A stretch of 64,000 nt of DNA from Streptomyces sp. NBC_01428 (GTDB taxonomy: Bacteria; Actinomycetota; Actinomycetes; Streptomycetales; Streptomycetaceae), in the NCBI RefSeq assembly GCF_036231965.1, contig NZ_CP109499.1, forward strand, positions 6,138,001 to 6,202,000. The letters run 5' to 3'. The position numbers were made by a program, and so were the translations under genes. The notes under the pieces were generated by a model that was not told the DNA's origin, made no database searches, and saw only the letters and a program-made list of their open reading frames with translations. This document shows positions 1 through 9,700 of the stretch, one piece after another; the first letter of the stretch is position 1; each line of letters opens with the position of its first letter.

Positions 1-522
1 GGACTCCTTCGAGCCGGGCACCAGGTGGTCGACGAGCACGCCGAGCCGGGCGTCCGGGCCCGGCGCGAACTCCTCGACGATCGCGGGAAGGTCGTCGACG
101 CCCTCCAGGTACTCCACGACGACGCCCTCGACGCGCAGGTCGTCGCCCCAGACCCGCTCGACCAGTTCGGCGTCGTGGCGGCCCTCCACGTAGATGCGGC
201 CCGCCCGCGCGACCCGGGCGCGGGCGCCGGGCACCGCCACCGAGCCGGACGCGGTACGGCTGGGACGTACGGGTGCCGCGGACGCCGGGCGGACCAGCGT
301 CACCACCCTGCCCTCCAGCAGGAAGCCGCGCGGCTCCATGGGGAACACCCGGTGCTTGCCGAAGCGGTCCTCCAGGGTCACCGTGCCCGCCTCGCAGCCG
401 ATCACCGCGCCGCAGAAACCGGTGCCGGGCTCCTCGACCACCAGACCCGGGTCCGCCGGGACCTCGGGCACGGGCTTGGGCTTCTTCCACGGCGGGGTCA
501 GGTCCGGAGAGTACTGGCGCAT
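1..522 (-). CDS. DUF3097 family protein, C-terminus beyond window
   Basis: Reads on the minus strand from an ATG at 522 and runs off the left edge, so only about 174 N-terminal residues are present. The N-terminus (MRQYSPDLTPPWKKPKP) and the later stretch GRIYVEGRHDAELVERVWG match my memory of the actinobacterial DUF3097 family, whose second half looks like a TOPRIM-type fold; its function is not established. It starts about 30 bases after the stop of the metallo-hydrolase gene and probably shares its transcript. A second in-frame ATG two codons upstream (528) is an equally possible start; no clear ribosome binding site decides between them. Confidence 0.75.
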   Translation of the reverse strand, partial: MRQYSPDLTPPWKKPKPVPEVPADPGLVVEEPGTGFCGAVIGCEAGTVTLEDRFGKHRVFPMEPRGFLLEGRVVTLVRPASAAPVRPSRTASGSVAVPGARARVARAGRIYVEGRHDAELVERVWGDDLRVEGVVVEYLEGVDDLPAIVEEFAPGPDARLGVLVDHLVPGSKES

Positions 523-553
523 TCGCATGACGATAGGAGAAGCACGCCGGGGC

Positions 554-1285
554 TCACCGCGACACGCCGAAACGCGCGGCCAGCTCGTCCCGCTGCGAGC
601 GGACGAACGCGGCGTCCACCAGCGCTCCGTGGCCGGGCACGTACACAGCGTCCCGCCCGCCGAGTGCGAGCAGCCGGTCGAGCGCCGCCGGCCAGCGCGA
701 CGGGACCGCGTCGGGGCCCGCCTGCGGCTCGCCGGACTCCTCGACCAGGTCGCCGCAGAACACCACCGAAGGGTCGCCCGGCACCACGGCCACGAGGTCG
801 TGGGCGGTGTGGCCCTCACCGATCCGCACCAGCCGCACCAGGGCGCCCTCGCCGAGTTCCAGGTCCCGGGTGCCCCGGACGCCGTGCGCGGGGCGTACGA
901 GGGCGTCCGCCGCCTCCCGTGCCGCCCCGGGGTCCAGCCCGTTGCGCACCGCGTCCGCCCGCAGCTCCTCACGACCGTGCTCGTACACCCCGGACGAGCC
1001 GTCCGCGACGAACACCTCGGCGCCCGCGAACGCCACGGCGCCGAAGACATGGTCGAAATGCGGGTGGGTGAGTGCGAGGTGCGTCACGTGCCGCCCCGGG
1101 CCGAGCAGCCGCTCCGCCTCCGCGCGCAGCGCCGCGCCCTCCGCGACACCCGACCCGGCGTCGATCATCAGCGCCGCGTCCCCGCCGACGACGAGCCCGA
1201 CGGTGCAGTCCCAGCCCGGAAGCCGCCGCCGGCCGATCCGGGGCGTCACCCGTTCCCACCCCAGCTCTTCCCAAGTCAGCCTCAT
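554..1285 (-). CDS. MBL-fold metallo-hydrolase
   Basis: 243-residue single-domain metallo-beta-lactamase-fold protein. The zinc-binding motif appears as HPHFDH near residue 95, with a further His in GEGHTAHD, an Asp in FCGDLVEE and a C-terminal His in VPGHGALVD, so both metal sites look complete. It has no signal peptide and should be cytoplasmic. The ATG at 1285 has no obvious Shine-Dalgarno sequence. It diverges from hrcA and probably leads a two-gene operon with the DUF3097 gene. The substrate cannot be told from sequence: the family includes glyoxalase II-like thioesterases, lactonases and other hydrolases. Confidence 0.85.
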   Translation of the reverse strand: MRLTWEELGWERVTPRIGRRRLPGWDCTVGLVVGGDAALMIDAGSGVAEGAALRAEAERLLGPGRHVTHLALTHPHFDHVFGAVAFAGAEVFVADGSSGVYEHGREELRADAVRNGLDPGAAREAADALVRPAHGVRGTRDLELGEGALVRLVRIGEGHTAHDLVAVVPGDPSVVFCGDLVEESGEPQAGPDAVPSRWPAALDRLLALGGRDAVYVPGHGALVDAAFVRSQRDELAARFGVSR

Positions 1286-1337
1286 ACGGCGACGCTAGCG
1301 GTGACCGGGTGTCGCGCACGACATCGCAGGCCCGCCC

Positions 1338-1368
1338 TTGCCGGGGTCGTGCCTCACCGCCGTACACT
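1338..1368 (+). promoter_or_regulatory. Putative hrcA promoter
   Basis: TTGCCG at 1338-1343 and TACACT at 1363-1368 resemble the -35 and -10 boxes of a vegetative promoter; the 19-base spacer is longer than ideal. It lies just upstream of the CIRCE element, so a bound HrcA repressor would cover the transcription start. Inferred by eye only. Confidence 0.4.
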
Positions 1369-1381
1369 GGCCCGGGGAACG

Positions 1382-1408
1382 CTGGCACTCGGGCGCGTTG
1401 AGTGCCAG
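1382..1408 (+). promoter_or_regulatory. CIRCE operator (HrcA binding site)
   Basis: Perfect 9-base inverted repeat: CTGGCACTC at 1382-1390 and GAGTGCCAG at 1400-1408 with the 9-base spacer typical of CIRCE. HrcA binds this element to repress heat-shock genes, so the site implies autoregulation of hrcA and the following dnaJ. It lies about 55 bases before the hrcA start codon. Confidence 0.93.
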
Positions 1409-1464
1409 GCGAAAAGCCACGAAGGCCACGAAGACCACGGAGTCGACTTCTGGAGGTGTGCGCG

Positions 1465-2481
1465 ATGCTCAGTGAACGCAGGCTCGAGGTGCTCCGCGCC
1501 ATCGTCCAGGACTATGTGGGCACCGAGGAGCCGGTCGGCTCCAAGGCGCTCACCGAGCGTCACCGGCTCGGCGTCTCGCCGGCGACCGTCCGCAACGACA
1601 TGGCGGTCCTGGAGGACGAGGGCTACATCGCCCAGCCGCACACCAGCGCCGGACGCATCCCCACGGACAAGGGATACCGGCTCTTCGTCGACAAGCTCGC
1701 GGGCGTCAAGCCGATGACCGCGCCGGAGCGGCGCGCCATCCAGAACTTCCTGGACGGAGCCGTCGACCTCGACGACGTCGTCGGCCGGACGGTGCGGCTG
1801 CTCGCGCAGCTCACCCGGCAGGTCGCCGTCGTGCAGTACCCCTCGCTGACCCGCTCGACCGTGCGGCACGTGGAACTGCTCTCGCTCGCCCCGGCGCGCG
1901 TGATGCTCGTGCTGATCACGGACACCGGCCGGGTCGAGCAACGCATGATCAACTGCCCCGTCCCGTTCGGTGAGACTTCTCTCGCCGATCTGCGGGCCCG
2001 GCTCAACAGCCGGGTTGCGGGCCGCCCCTTCGCGGACGTCCCGCAGCTCGTGCAGGACCTCCCCGACGCCTTCGAGGCGGAGGACCGGGGTACGGTCTCG
2101 ACAGTGCTCTCCACCCTGCTGGAGACACTTGTCGAAGAGACCGAGGAGCGGCTGATGATCGGCGGGACCGCCAATCTCACCCGTTTCGGACATGACTTCC
2201 CTCTCACCATCCGTCCGGTGCTCGAAGCGCTGGAGGAGCAGGTCGTGCTCCTCAAGTTGCTTGGAGAGGCCGGGGATTCGAGCATGACCGTGCGAATCGG
2301 TCATGAGAACGCGTATGAGGGACTCAACTCCACGTCCGTGGTCTCGGTCGGCTACGGTTCGGGCGGCGAGGCAGTAGCCAAACTCGGCGTGGTCGGCCCG
2401 ACCCGCATGGATTACCCGGGAACGATGGGAGCGGTACGAGCGGTGGCACGGTACGTCGGACAGATCCTGGCGGAGTCGTAA
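1465..2481 (+). CDS. hrcA: Heat-inducible transcription repressor HrcA
   Basis: 338-residue HrcA. The N-terminus (MLSERRLEVLRAIVQDYV, then SPATVRNDMAVLEDEGYI) is the family's winged-helix DNA-binding domain, followed by the GAF-like dimerisation region; the length is normal. The start is ATG 1465, preceded by the ribosome binding site TGGAGGTG; the open frame runs further upstream but would overlap CIRCE. HrcA represses chaperone genes through CIRCE and is itself stabilised by GroEL in studied bacteria. The next gene, dnaJ, begins at the base after the hrcA stop codon, so the two are probably translationally coupled. Confidence 0.97.
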   Translation: MLSERRLEVLRAIVQDYVGTEEPVGSKALTERHRLGVSPATVRNDMAVLEDEGYIAQPHTSAGRIPTDKGYRLFVDKLAGVKPMTAPERRAIQNFLDGAVDLDDVVGRTVRLLAQLTRQVAVVQYPSLTRSTVRHVELLSLAPARVMLVLITDTGRVEQRMINCPVPFGETSLADLRARLNSRVAGRPFADVPQLVQDLPDAFEAEDRGTVSTVLSTLLETLVEETEERLMIGGTANLTRFGHDFPLTIRPVLEALEEQVVLLKLLGEAGDSSMTVRIGHENAYEGLNSTSVVSVGYGSGGEAVAKLGVVGPTRMDYPGTMGAVRAVARYVGQILAES

Positions 2482-3615
2482 GTGGCCACGGACTACTACG
2501 CCGTACTCGGCGTGCGCCGCGACGCGTCCCAGGACGAGATCAAGAAGGCGTTCCGGAGGCTCGCGCGCGAGCTGCACCCGGACGTCAATCCCGATCCGAA
2601 GACGCAGGAGCGCTTCAAGGAGATCAACGCCGCCTACGAGGTGTTGTCGGACCCGCAGAAGAAGCAGGTCTACGACCTCGGCGGCGACCCCCTGTCCCAG
2701 CAGGGCGGAGGCGCCGGCGGCTTCGGCGCTGGCGGCTTCGGGAACTTCTCGGACATCATGGACGCCTTCTTCGGCACGGCGTCGCAGCGCGGACCGCGCT
2801 CGCGCACCCGCCGCGGCCAGGACGCCATGATCCGGCTGGAGATCGAGCTGGACGAGGCGGCCTTCGGCACCACGAAGGACATCCAGGTCGACACGGCCGT
2901 CGTCTGCGCGACCTGCAACGGCGAGGGCGCCGCACCCGGGACCTCCGCGCAGACCTGTGACATGTGCCGCGGCCGCGGCGAGGTGTCCCAGGTGACGCGG
3001 TCCTTCCTCGGCCAGGTCATGACCTCGCGGCCGTGCCCGCAGTGCCAGGGCTTCGGCACCGTGGTCCCGACCCCGTGCCCCGAGTGCGCGGGCGACGGCC
3101 GGGTCCGCTCCCGCCGCACCCTCACGGTCAAGATCCCGGCCGGTGTGGACAACGGCACCCGGATCCAGCTCGCGGGCGAGGGCGAGGTCGGCCCCGGCGG
3201 CGGCCCCGCCGGCGACCTGTACGTCGAGATCCACGAGCTGCCGCACTCGACGTTCCAGCGTCGCGGCGACGACCTGCACTGCACGGTCACGATCCCGATG
3301 ACGGCCGCAGCCCTCGGCACCAAGGTGCCCCTGGAGACCCTCGACGGCATGGAGGAGGTCGACATCCGTCCGGGCACGCAGTCCGGCCAGTCGATCCCGC
3401 TGCACGGCCGGGGCGTCACGCACCTGCGCGGCGGCGGCCGGGGCGACCTCATCGTGCACGTCGAGGTCACCACGCCCACCAAGCTCGACCCGGAGCAGGA
3501 GCGGGTCATGCGCGAGCTCGCGGCGCTGCGCGGCGAGGAGCGGCCCACCGGCCAGTTCCAGCCCGGGCAGCAGGGGCTCTTCTCCCGGCTGAAGGACGCC
3601 TTCAACGGACGCTGA
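2482..3615 (+). CDS. dnaJ: Chaperone protein DnaJ (second-copy type, linked to hrcA)
   Basis: 377-residue type I J-protein. It has an N-terminal J domain with the HPD motif (ELHPDVNPD, about residues 34-38), a Gly-rich linker (about 75-90), a zinc-binding domain with four CxxCxGxG-type repeats (CATCNGEG, CDMCRGRG, CPQCQGFG, CPECAGDG, about 140-210) and a C-terminal substrate-binding domain. It stimulates DnaK ATPase and presents unfolded clients. It starts with GTG directly after the hrcA TAA, with no intergenic base. In Streptomyces the dnaK operon carries its own dnaJ, so this is probably the second copy under HrcA/CIRCE control. Confidence 0.96.
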   Translation: MATDYYAVLGVRRDASQDEIKKAFRRLARELHPDVNPDPKTQERFKEINAAYEVLSDPQKKQVYDLGGDPLSQQGGGAGGFGAGGFGNFSDIMDAFFGTASQRGPRSRTRRGQDAMIRLEIELDEAAFGTTKDIQVDTAVVCATCNGEGAAPGTSAQTCDMCRGRGEVSQVTRSFLGQVMTSRPCPQCQGFGTVVPTPCPECAGDGRVRSRRTLTVKIPAGVDNGTRIQLAGEGEVGPGGGPAGDLYVEIHELPHSTFQRRGDDLHCTVTIPMTAAALGTKVPLETLDGMEEVDIRPGTQSGQSIPLHGRGVTHLRGGGRGDLIVHVEVTTPTKLDPEQERVMRELAALRGEERPTGQFQPGQQGLFSRLKDAFNGR

Positions 3616-3626
3616 CGCGACGGCGG

Positions 3627-3651
3627 CACGGGGCGGTATTCCCGCCCCGTG
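3627..3651 (+). terminator. Stem-loop terminator after hrcA-dnaJ
   Basis: CACGGGGCGG (3627-3636) pairs perfectly with CCGCCCCGTG (3642-3651) around a 5-base loop. There is no U-tract, as is common in Streptomyces. It lies 12 bases after the dnaJ stop. Confidence 0.65.
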
Positions 3652-3728
3652 ACCGCCCGCCGCGCCACCCCGTAACCGAGCGGACGGCCGGATTCGGACT
3701 TGTACGGAGGACGTGACAACATGCCGTC

Positions 3729-4823
3729 ATGTCCTCCGCGCTGACCGATCTCTTCCCTCACCCGATCGTGCAGGCCCCCATGGCGGGCGGCGTCTCCGTC
3801 CCCCAGCTCGCGGCCGCCGTGTCCGAGGCCGGCGGGCTCGGATGCCTCGCCGCCGGGTACAAGACGGCCGACGGCATGTACCAGGAGATCAAACAGCTGC
3901 GCGGGCTGACCGGCCGTCCCTTCGGCGTCAACCTGTTCATGCCGCAGCCGGAGTACGCGGACTCCTCGGCGGTCGAGGTCTACGCCCACCAGCTCGCCGG
4001 TGAGGCGGCCTGGTACGAGACCGAACTCGGCGACCCGGACAGCGGCCGTGACGACGGCTACGACGCCAAGCTCGCCGTCCTCCTCGACAACCCGGTGCCG
4101 GTGGTCTCCTTCCACTTCGGCATCCCGGCCCAGGACGTGCTGGAGTCACTGAACCGCGCCGGCACCCTCACCCTGGTCACCGCGACCACGGCCGAGGAGG
4201 CCCTCGCCGTGCAGCGGGCGGGCGCCGCCGCCGTCATCGCCCAGGGCGTCGAGGCCGGCGGACACCAGGGCACCCACCGCGACAACCCGGAGACCGACCG
4301 CGCGGGCATCGGACTGCTCTCGCTGGTCGCCCAGATCCGCGAGACCGTGGACATCCCGGTCGTCGCCGCCGGAGGCATCATGCGCGGCAGCCAGATCGCC
4401 GCCGTCCTCGCCGCCGGCGCCGACGCGGCCCAGCTCGGCACCGCCTTCCTCGCCACCCCCGAGTCCGGCGCGAACGCCGTCCACAAGGACGCCCTGACCA
4501 ACCCGCTCTTCGTACGCACCGAACTGACCCGCGCCTTCTCCGGACGCCCGGCCCGCGGCCTGGTCAACCGGTTCCTGCGCGAGCACGGCCCCTACGCCCC
4601 CGCCGCGTACCCGGACGTCCACCACCTCACCTCGCCGCTGCGCAAGGCGGCCGCCAAGGCGGCCGACGCGCAGGGCATGGCGCTGTGGGCGGGCCAGGGC
4701 CACCGCATGGCGCGCGACCTGCCCGCCGCACAGCTGGTCGAGGTGCTGGTCGCCGAACTCGCCGCCGCCAGGACAGCGTTGTCGTCGCCCGGCGACACCC
4801 CGGACGGGGGCACGGCCCGATGA
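3729..4823 (+). CDS. Nitronate monooxygenase / FMN-dependent NPD-family oxidoreductase
   Basis: 364-residue TIM-barrel flavoprotein of the nitronate monooxygenase (2-nitropropane dioxygenase) family. Visible motifs are IVQAPMAGGVSVPQL at the N-terminus, VIAQGVEAGGHQGTH (flavin/substrate region with the conserved His, around residue 180), PVVAAGGI and GADAAQLGTAFLAT (FMN phosphate-binding loops, around 215-245). The family oxidises alkyl nitronates such as propionate 3-nitronate with O2, although some members have other roles. ATG 3729 is the best start, but the nearest GGAGGA lies about 20 bases upstream, so initiation may be inefficient. Its last codons overlap the rsmE start. Confidence 0.88.
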   Translation: MSSALTDLFPHPIVQAPMAGGVSVPQLAAAVSEAGGLGCLAAGYKTADGMYQEIKQLRGLTGRPFGVNLFMPQPEYADSSAVEVYAHQLAGEAAWYETELGDPDSGRDDGYDAKLAVLLDNPVPVVSFHFGIPAQDVLESLNRAGTLTLVTATTAEEALAVQRAGAAAVIAQGVEAGGHQGTHRDNPETDRAGIGLLSLVAQIRETVDIPVVAAGGIMRGSQIAAVLAAGADAAQLGTAFLATPESGANAVHKDALTNPLFVRTELTRAFSGRPARGLVNRFLREHGPYAPAAYPDVHHLTSPLRKAAAKAADAQGMALWAGQGHRMARDLPAAQLVEVLVAELAAARTALSSPGDTPDGGTAR

Positions 4824-5569
4824 CGGCACCCGTGTTCCTCGTCGACCACTTCGACGCGGGCGGCGGCGGACGCTACGTCCTCGACGGACCCGAGGGACGC
4901 CACGCCGTCTCCGTGAAGCGGCTGCGCGCCGGCGAGGACGTCGTCCTCACCGACGGGGCCGGCCGCTGGGCGGACTGCGTCGTCCTCGACACCGAGGACA
5001 AGGACCGGCTCGTCGTCCGGATGGACTCGGTGAGCGAGGAGCCGGCCGAGGAACCGCGGATCACCGTCGTCCAGGCGCTGCCCAAGGGCGACCGGGGCGA
5101 ACTCGCCGTCGAGACCATGACGGAGACCGGCGTCGACGGCATCGTCCCCTGGGCCGCCTCCCGCTGCATCACCCAGTGGAAGGGCGACCGGGGGCTCAAG
5201 GCGCTCGCCAAGTGGCGCGCCACCGCACGCGAGTCCGGCAAGCAGTCCCGCCGGGTGCGCTTCCCGGAGGTCGCGGACGCCATGTCGACCCGACAGGTTG
5301 CCGCACTTCTCGCCAAAGCCGACCTCGCCGCCGTCCTGCACGAGGACACCGAGCTGGGCACCGAGCCCTTCGCGACCGCGGCACTGCCCGAGTCCGGGGA
5401 GATCGTCCTGGTCGTCGGCCCCGAGGGCGGGATCTCCCCCGAGGAGGTCGCGCTCTTCACCGAGGCGGGCGCGAGGACGTTCCACCTCGGGCGTACGGTG
5501 CTGCGTACGTCCACGGCCGGGACCGTGGCCGCCGCACTGCTGCTGGCCCGCACCGGCCGCTGGTCCTGA
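4820..5569 (+). CDS. rsmE: 16S rRNA (uracil-1498-N3)-methyltransferase RsmE
   Basis: 249-residue SPOUT-class methyltransferase that methylates N3 of U1498 in 16S rRNA. The N-terminal PUA-like part (about 1-75) is followed by the SPOUT domain, with ALPKGDRGE, the VLVVGPEGGIS knot loop (about 195-205) and LGRTVLRTSTA near the C-terminus that binds S-adenosylmethionine. ATG 4820 overlaps the stop of the preceding gene in ATGA, implying translational coupling. In other actinobacteria rsmE commonly sits just after dnaJ; here the oxidoreductase lies between them. Confidence 0.95.
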   Translation: MTAPVFLVDHFDAGGGGRYVLDGPEGRHAVSVKRLRAGEDVVLTDGAGRWADCVVLDTEDKDRLVVRMDSVSEEPAEEPRITVVQALPKGDRGELAVETMTETGVDGIVPWAASRCITQWKGDRGLKALAKWRATARESGKQSRRVRFPEVADAMSTRQVAALLAKADLAAVLHEDTELGTEPFATAALPESGEIVLVVGPEGGISPEEVALFTEAGARTFHLGRTVLRTSTAGTVAAALLLARTGRWS

Positions 5570-5602
5570 CCCCAACCGCCCGCCCAACCACGGGGGATCC
5601 GC

Positions 5603-5995
5603 ATGGAACTCGCCCAGGTACGGCTGCTCGTCTCCGACTTCGCCGCCTGCTACCGCTTCTACTCCGAGGTCCTCGGCCTCAAGCCGCAGTCCGGCGCGAC
5701 CGGGGGACCGTACGAGAAGTTCAGCCCCGTCACCGGTTCCGCCGGCATCGCCCTCCAGGACCGGGCGATGATGGCCGAGGTGCTGGGCGAGATCGGCGAG
5801 GACGTCACCGGACACCGTTCGCTGGTCGTGCTGCGGGTGGACGACCTCGACACCTACTGCGAACAGCTCGTCTCGCGCGGCGCGGACGTGCTCCACGGAC
5901 CCGCCCCCATGACCGACCGGATGCGCGTCGCGCACCTCAGGGACCCCGAGGGCAACCTCGTGGAACTCCAGGAGTGGCTGCTCCTCCTCGGCTGA
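5603..5995 (+). CDS. VOC (glyoxalase/bleomycin-resistance-fold) family protein
   Basis: 130-residue protein with paired beta-alpha-beta-beta-beta modules typical of the vicinal oxygen chelate superfamily: VRLLVSDFAACYRFYSEVLGL at the start of the first half and VDDLDTYCEQL with LRDPEGNLVELQEW in the second. The final motif supplies the usual metal-ligand Glu. ATG 5603 is preceded by CACGGGGGAT. The superfamily includes lyases, dioxygenases and antibiotic-binding proteins, so no substrate is assigned. It follows rsmE by 33 bases and may be cotranscribed. Confidence 0.85.
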   Translation: MELAQVRLLVSDFAACYRFYSEVLGLKPQSGATGGPYEKFSPVTGSAGIALQDRAMMAEVLGEIGEDVTGHRSLVVLRVDDLDTYCEQLVSRGADVLHGPAPMTDRMRVAHLRDPEGNLVELQEWLLLLG

Positions 5996-6095
5996 ACCGG
6001 CCCCGGACGGTGCCCGGAACTCCTTCGGGTGGTTGTGCCCCTCATGGCCGCATGCGGTCTACCGCACCGCGCCCCGCGGTGGCACGCTGCCGTCC

Positions 6096-6662
6096 ATGGG
6101 GGCTTTGAGACGGATCAGGAGCCGGACCGGGCGCAGGCGGGCGCTGATGGCCCTCGGGCTGGGCGCGGCCGGGGTGTTCGGCGCGACCGCGTGCGAACCC
6201 GGGGACGGACTGAGCGCCGCCACCGTGGCGTACACCACCGACCAGACGGCGACCAAGCAGCTCGAACGGCAGAACGTGAACGTGCGGTGGCTCACCTGCA
6301 CCGCCAACTACGGCAACGCCGGCAAGGTCTACACGCCCGGCAGGTCGCCCGCGCCGACCGAGAACACCGTCGCGAGCGTCGACTGCCAGGGCCAGACCGA
6401 CGACGGACGGGACATCGTCGTCAAGGGCAAGGTCACCCGCGCCGTCGACGGCGCCTGCGTGCGCGGCGACCTGACCGCCACCGTCGGCGGCAAGCAGTGG
6501 TTCCACGTGAGCGGCCTCGGCAACTGCGACGCCACCAACAACCCCACCCCACCCGCCACTTACCGTCCTCCGAACGGGCCCGACCCCACCGTCACGGTCA
6601 CCGTCACGAAGACCATGTGGTGCAAGGGCGACCCCACCTGCTGGCCCGCACAGGGCAAGTGA
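6096..6662 (+). CDS. Putative secreted lipoprotein, function unknown
   Basis: 188-residue protein with an Arg-rich N-terminus (RRIRSRTGRRRALMALGLG) and a short hydrophobic segment ending FGATACEPGD, which looks like a lipoprotein signal with Cys as the acylated residue, although the -3 Ala makes the lipobox weak. The mature part has three further Cys pairs (LTCTAN/VDCQGQ, ACVRGD/GNCDAT, MWCKGDPTCW), suggesting disulfides outside the cell, and ends in a Thr/Pro-rich stretch. ATG 6096 was chosen over an upstream in-frame ATG because it places the signal at the N-terminus. I do not recognise a family. Confidence 0.7.
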   Translation: MGALRRIRSRTGRRRALMALGLGAAGVFGATACEPGDGLSAATVAYTTDQTATKQLERQNVNVRWLTCTANYGNAGKVYTPGRSPAPTENTVASVDCQGQTDDGRDIVVKGKVTRAVDGACVRGDLTATVGGKQWFHVSGLGNCDATNNPTPPATYRPPNGPDPTVTVTVTKTMWCKGDPTCWPAQGK

Positions 6663-6735
6663 CCTGCCCGGCCGTCCACGGATCAAGTGATCCGAACCCC
6701 TGTCGGGCCGCGTCCCGGCTGCATAGGGTGACCGG

Positions 6736-9700
6736 GTGACAGAGTCCGCAGCCTCCGCGTATCTCCGGTTTCCGCATCTGCACGGCGAGTTGGCCGTCTT
6801 CACGGCCGAGGACGACATCTGGGCCGCCCCCCTCGACGGCGGCGGCCGCGCCTGGCGCGTCAGCGCCGACAACGCACCGGTGAACCACCCGCGCATCTCC
6901 CCGGACGGCACGACCGTCGCCTGGACGTCCACGCGCGACGGCGCCCCCGAGGTCTACGCCGCCCCGCTGGCCGGCGGACCCACCAGACGCCTGACGTACT
7001 GGGGCAGTTCGCGGACCCAGGTCCGCGGCTGGACCCCCGACGGACACGTCCTCGCCCTCAGCACCCAGGGCCAGGCCAGCCTCCGCCGCAGCTGGGCCCG
7101 CGCCGTCCCGCTCGACGGCGGCCCCGCCACCCTCCTGCCCTACGGACCCGTCGGCGACGTCGCCCACGGCGAGCCCGGAGTCGTCCTGCTGTCCGCCCCG
7201 ATGGGCCGCGAGGCTGCCTGGTGGAAGCGCTACCGCGGCGGCACCGCGGGCAAGCTGTGGATCGACCGCGACGGCGACGGCGAGTTCGTCCGCCTGCACG
7301 AGGACCTCGACGGGAACATCGAGTACCCCCTCCGGGTCGGCGACCGGATCGCCTTCCTCTCCGACCACGAGGGCGTCGGCGCCCTGTACTCCTCCCTCGC
7401 CGACGGCACCGACCTGCGCCGCCACACCCCGCTCGACGCGTTCTACGCCCGGCACGCCGCCACCGACGGCACCCGCGTGGTGTACTCCACCGCCGGTGAA
7501 CTCCGGCTCCTCGACGACCTCGACGGAGCCGAGCCCCGCCGCCTCGACATCCTCCTCGGCGGGCAGCGCGCCGACCAGCAGCCCCACCCCGTGAACGCCG
7601 CCCGCTGGTTCTCCACCGCCGCCCCCGACCACACCGGACGCGGCAGCGCCGTCTCCGTGCGCGGCGCCGTCCACTGGATCACCCACCGCTCGGGACCGGC
7701 CCGCGCGCTCGCCGCCGACCCCGGCGTCCGCGCCCGGCTGCCCCGCGCCTTCCGTGCCGAGGGCGAGGAACACGTCGTGTGGGTGACGGACGCCGAGGGC
7801 GACGACGCCCTGGAGTTCGCGCCCGCCACCGGCGTCGCCCCCGGAGCCACCCCGCGCCGGCTCGCCGCCGGAGCCCTCGGCCGCGTCCTCGGCCTCGCCG
7901 TGGCACCCGACGGCAGCCGCGCCGCCGTCGCCTCCCACGACGGACGCGTCCTGCTCGTCGAGCGCGAGACCGGCGAGGTCCGCGAGGTCGACCGCAGCGA
8001 GGACGGCGAGGTCGACGGTCTCGTCTTCTCGCCCGACTCGGCCTGGCTCGCCTGGTCGCACCCCGGCCCGCGCCCGCTGCGCCAGCTCCGCATCGCCAAC
8101 ACCACCGACCTGTCGGTGACCGAGGCGACCCCGCTGCGCTTCCGGGACTACGCGCCGGCGTTCACCCTCGACGGCAAGCACCTCGCCTTCCTGTCGGCCC
8201 GCGCCTTCGACCCCGTCTACGACGAGCACGTCTTCGACCTGGCCTTCGTCGGCGGCTCCCGGCCGTATCTGATCACCCTCGCCGCGACCACGCCGTCCCC
8301 CTTCGGACCGCAGCGCCACGGACGCCCCTTCGAGGCCCCGGACAAGGACGAGACCCCCGACGGCGAGGGCACCCCCAGCACCCGGATCGACCTCGACGGA
8401 CTCGCCGACCGCATCGTCCCGTTCCCCGTCGAGGCCGCCCGCTACTCCACCCTGCGCGCCGCCAAGGACGGCCTGCTGTGGCTGCGCCACCCCGTCCGCG
8501 GCGTGCTCGGCGCCTCCCGTGCCAACCCGGACGACCCGGACCCGCGGACCGAGCTGGAGCGGTACGACCTCGCCCAGCAGCGCATCGAGCATCTCGCCGC
8601 CGACGCCGACCACTTCACCGTCACCGGCGACGGCAAACGGGTCCTGCTGTGGACCGACGGAAAGCTCAAGGTCGTGCCCAGCGACCGGCGCGCGTCGAAC
8701 GACGACGAGAGCGACACCAACATCACCGTCGACCTCTCGCGGGTGCGCCAGACCGTCGACCCGGCCGCCGAATGGCGCCAGATGTACGACGAGACCGGCC
8801 GCCTCATGCGCGACAACTTCTGGCGGCCCGACCTCGGGGGCGTCGACTGGGACGCCGTCCTCGACCGGTACCGGCCCGTCCTCGACCGGGTCGCCACCCA
8901 CGACGACCTCGTCGATCTGCTCTGGGAGGTCCAGGGCGAACTCGGCACCTCCCACGCGTACGTCACCCCGCGCGGCGGACACCGCGGCGGCGACGGCGCC
9001 CAGGGCCTCCTCGGGGCGGACATCTCCCGCCACGAGGACGGCGGTTGGCGCATCGACCGCATCCTTCCCTCGGAGACCTCCGACCCGGACGCACGGGCCC
9101 CGCTCGCCGCGCCCGGCGTCGCGGTGCGCGCCGGGGACGCGATCGTCGCGATCGGCGGCCGGCCGGTCGACCCCGTCGCGGGCCCCGGCCCCCTGCTCGT
9201 CGGCACGGCGGGCAAACCGGTCGAGCTGACCGTCTCCCCGGCGGGCGGCGGCGACCCGCGGCACGCCGTCGTCGTACCGCTCGCCGACGAGGAACCCCTG
9301 CGCTACCACGCCTGGGTCGCCGACCGGCGCGCCTACGTCCACGAGCGGTCCGGCGGACGACTCGGCTACCTGCACGTGCCGGACATGGTCGGCTCCGGGT
9401 GGGCGCAGCTCCACCGCGACCTGCGCATCGAGGTGGCCCGCGAGGGCCTGGTGGTGGACGTCCGGGAGAACCGCGGCGGCCACACCTCCCAGCTCGTCGT
9501 GGAGAAACTCGCCCGGCGGATCGTCGGCTGGGACCTGCCCCGCGGACTGCGTCCCTACAGCTACCCGGAGGACGCGCCGCGCGGCCCCGTCGTCTCCGTC
9601 GCCAACGAGTTCTCCGGCTCCGACGGCGACATCGTCAACGCGGCGATCAAGGCACTCGGCATCGGCCCCGTGGTCGGCACTCGCACCTGGGGCGGCGTCA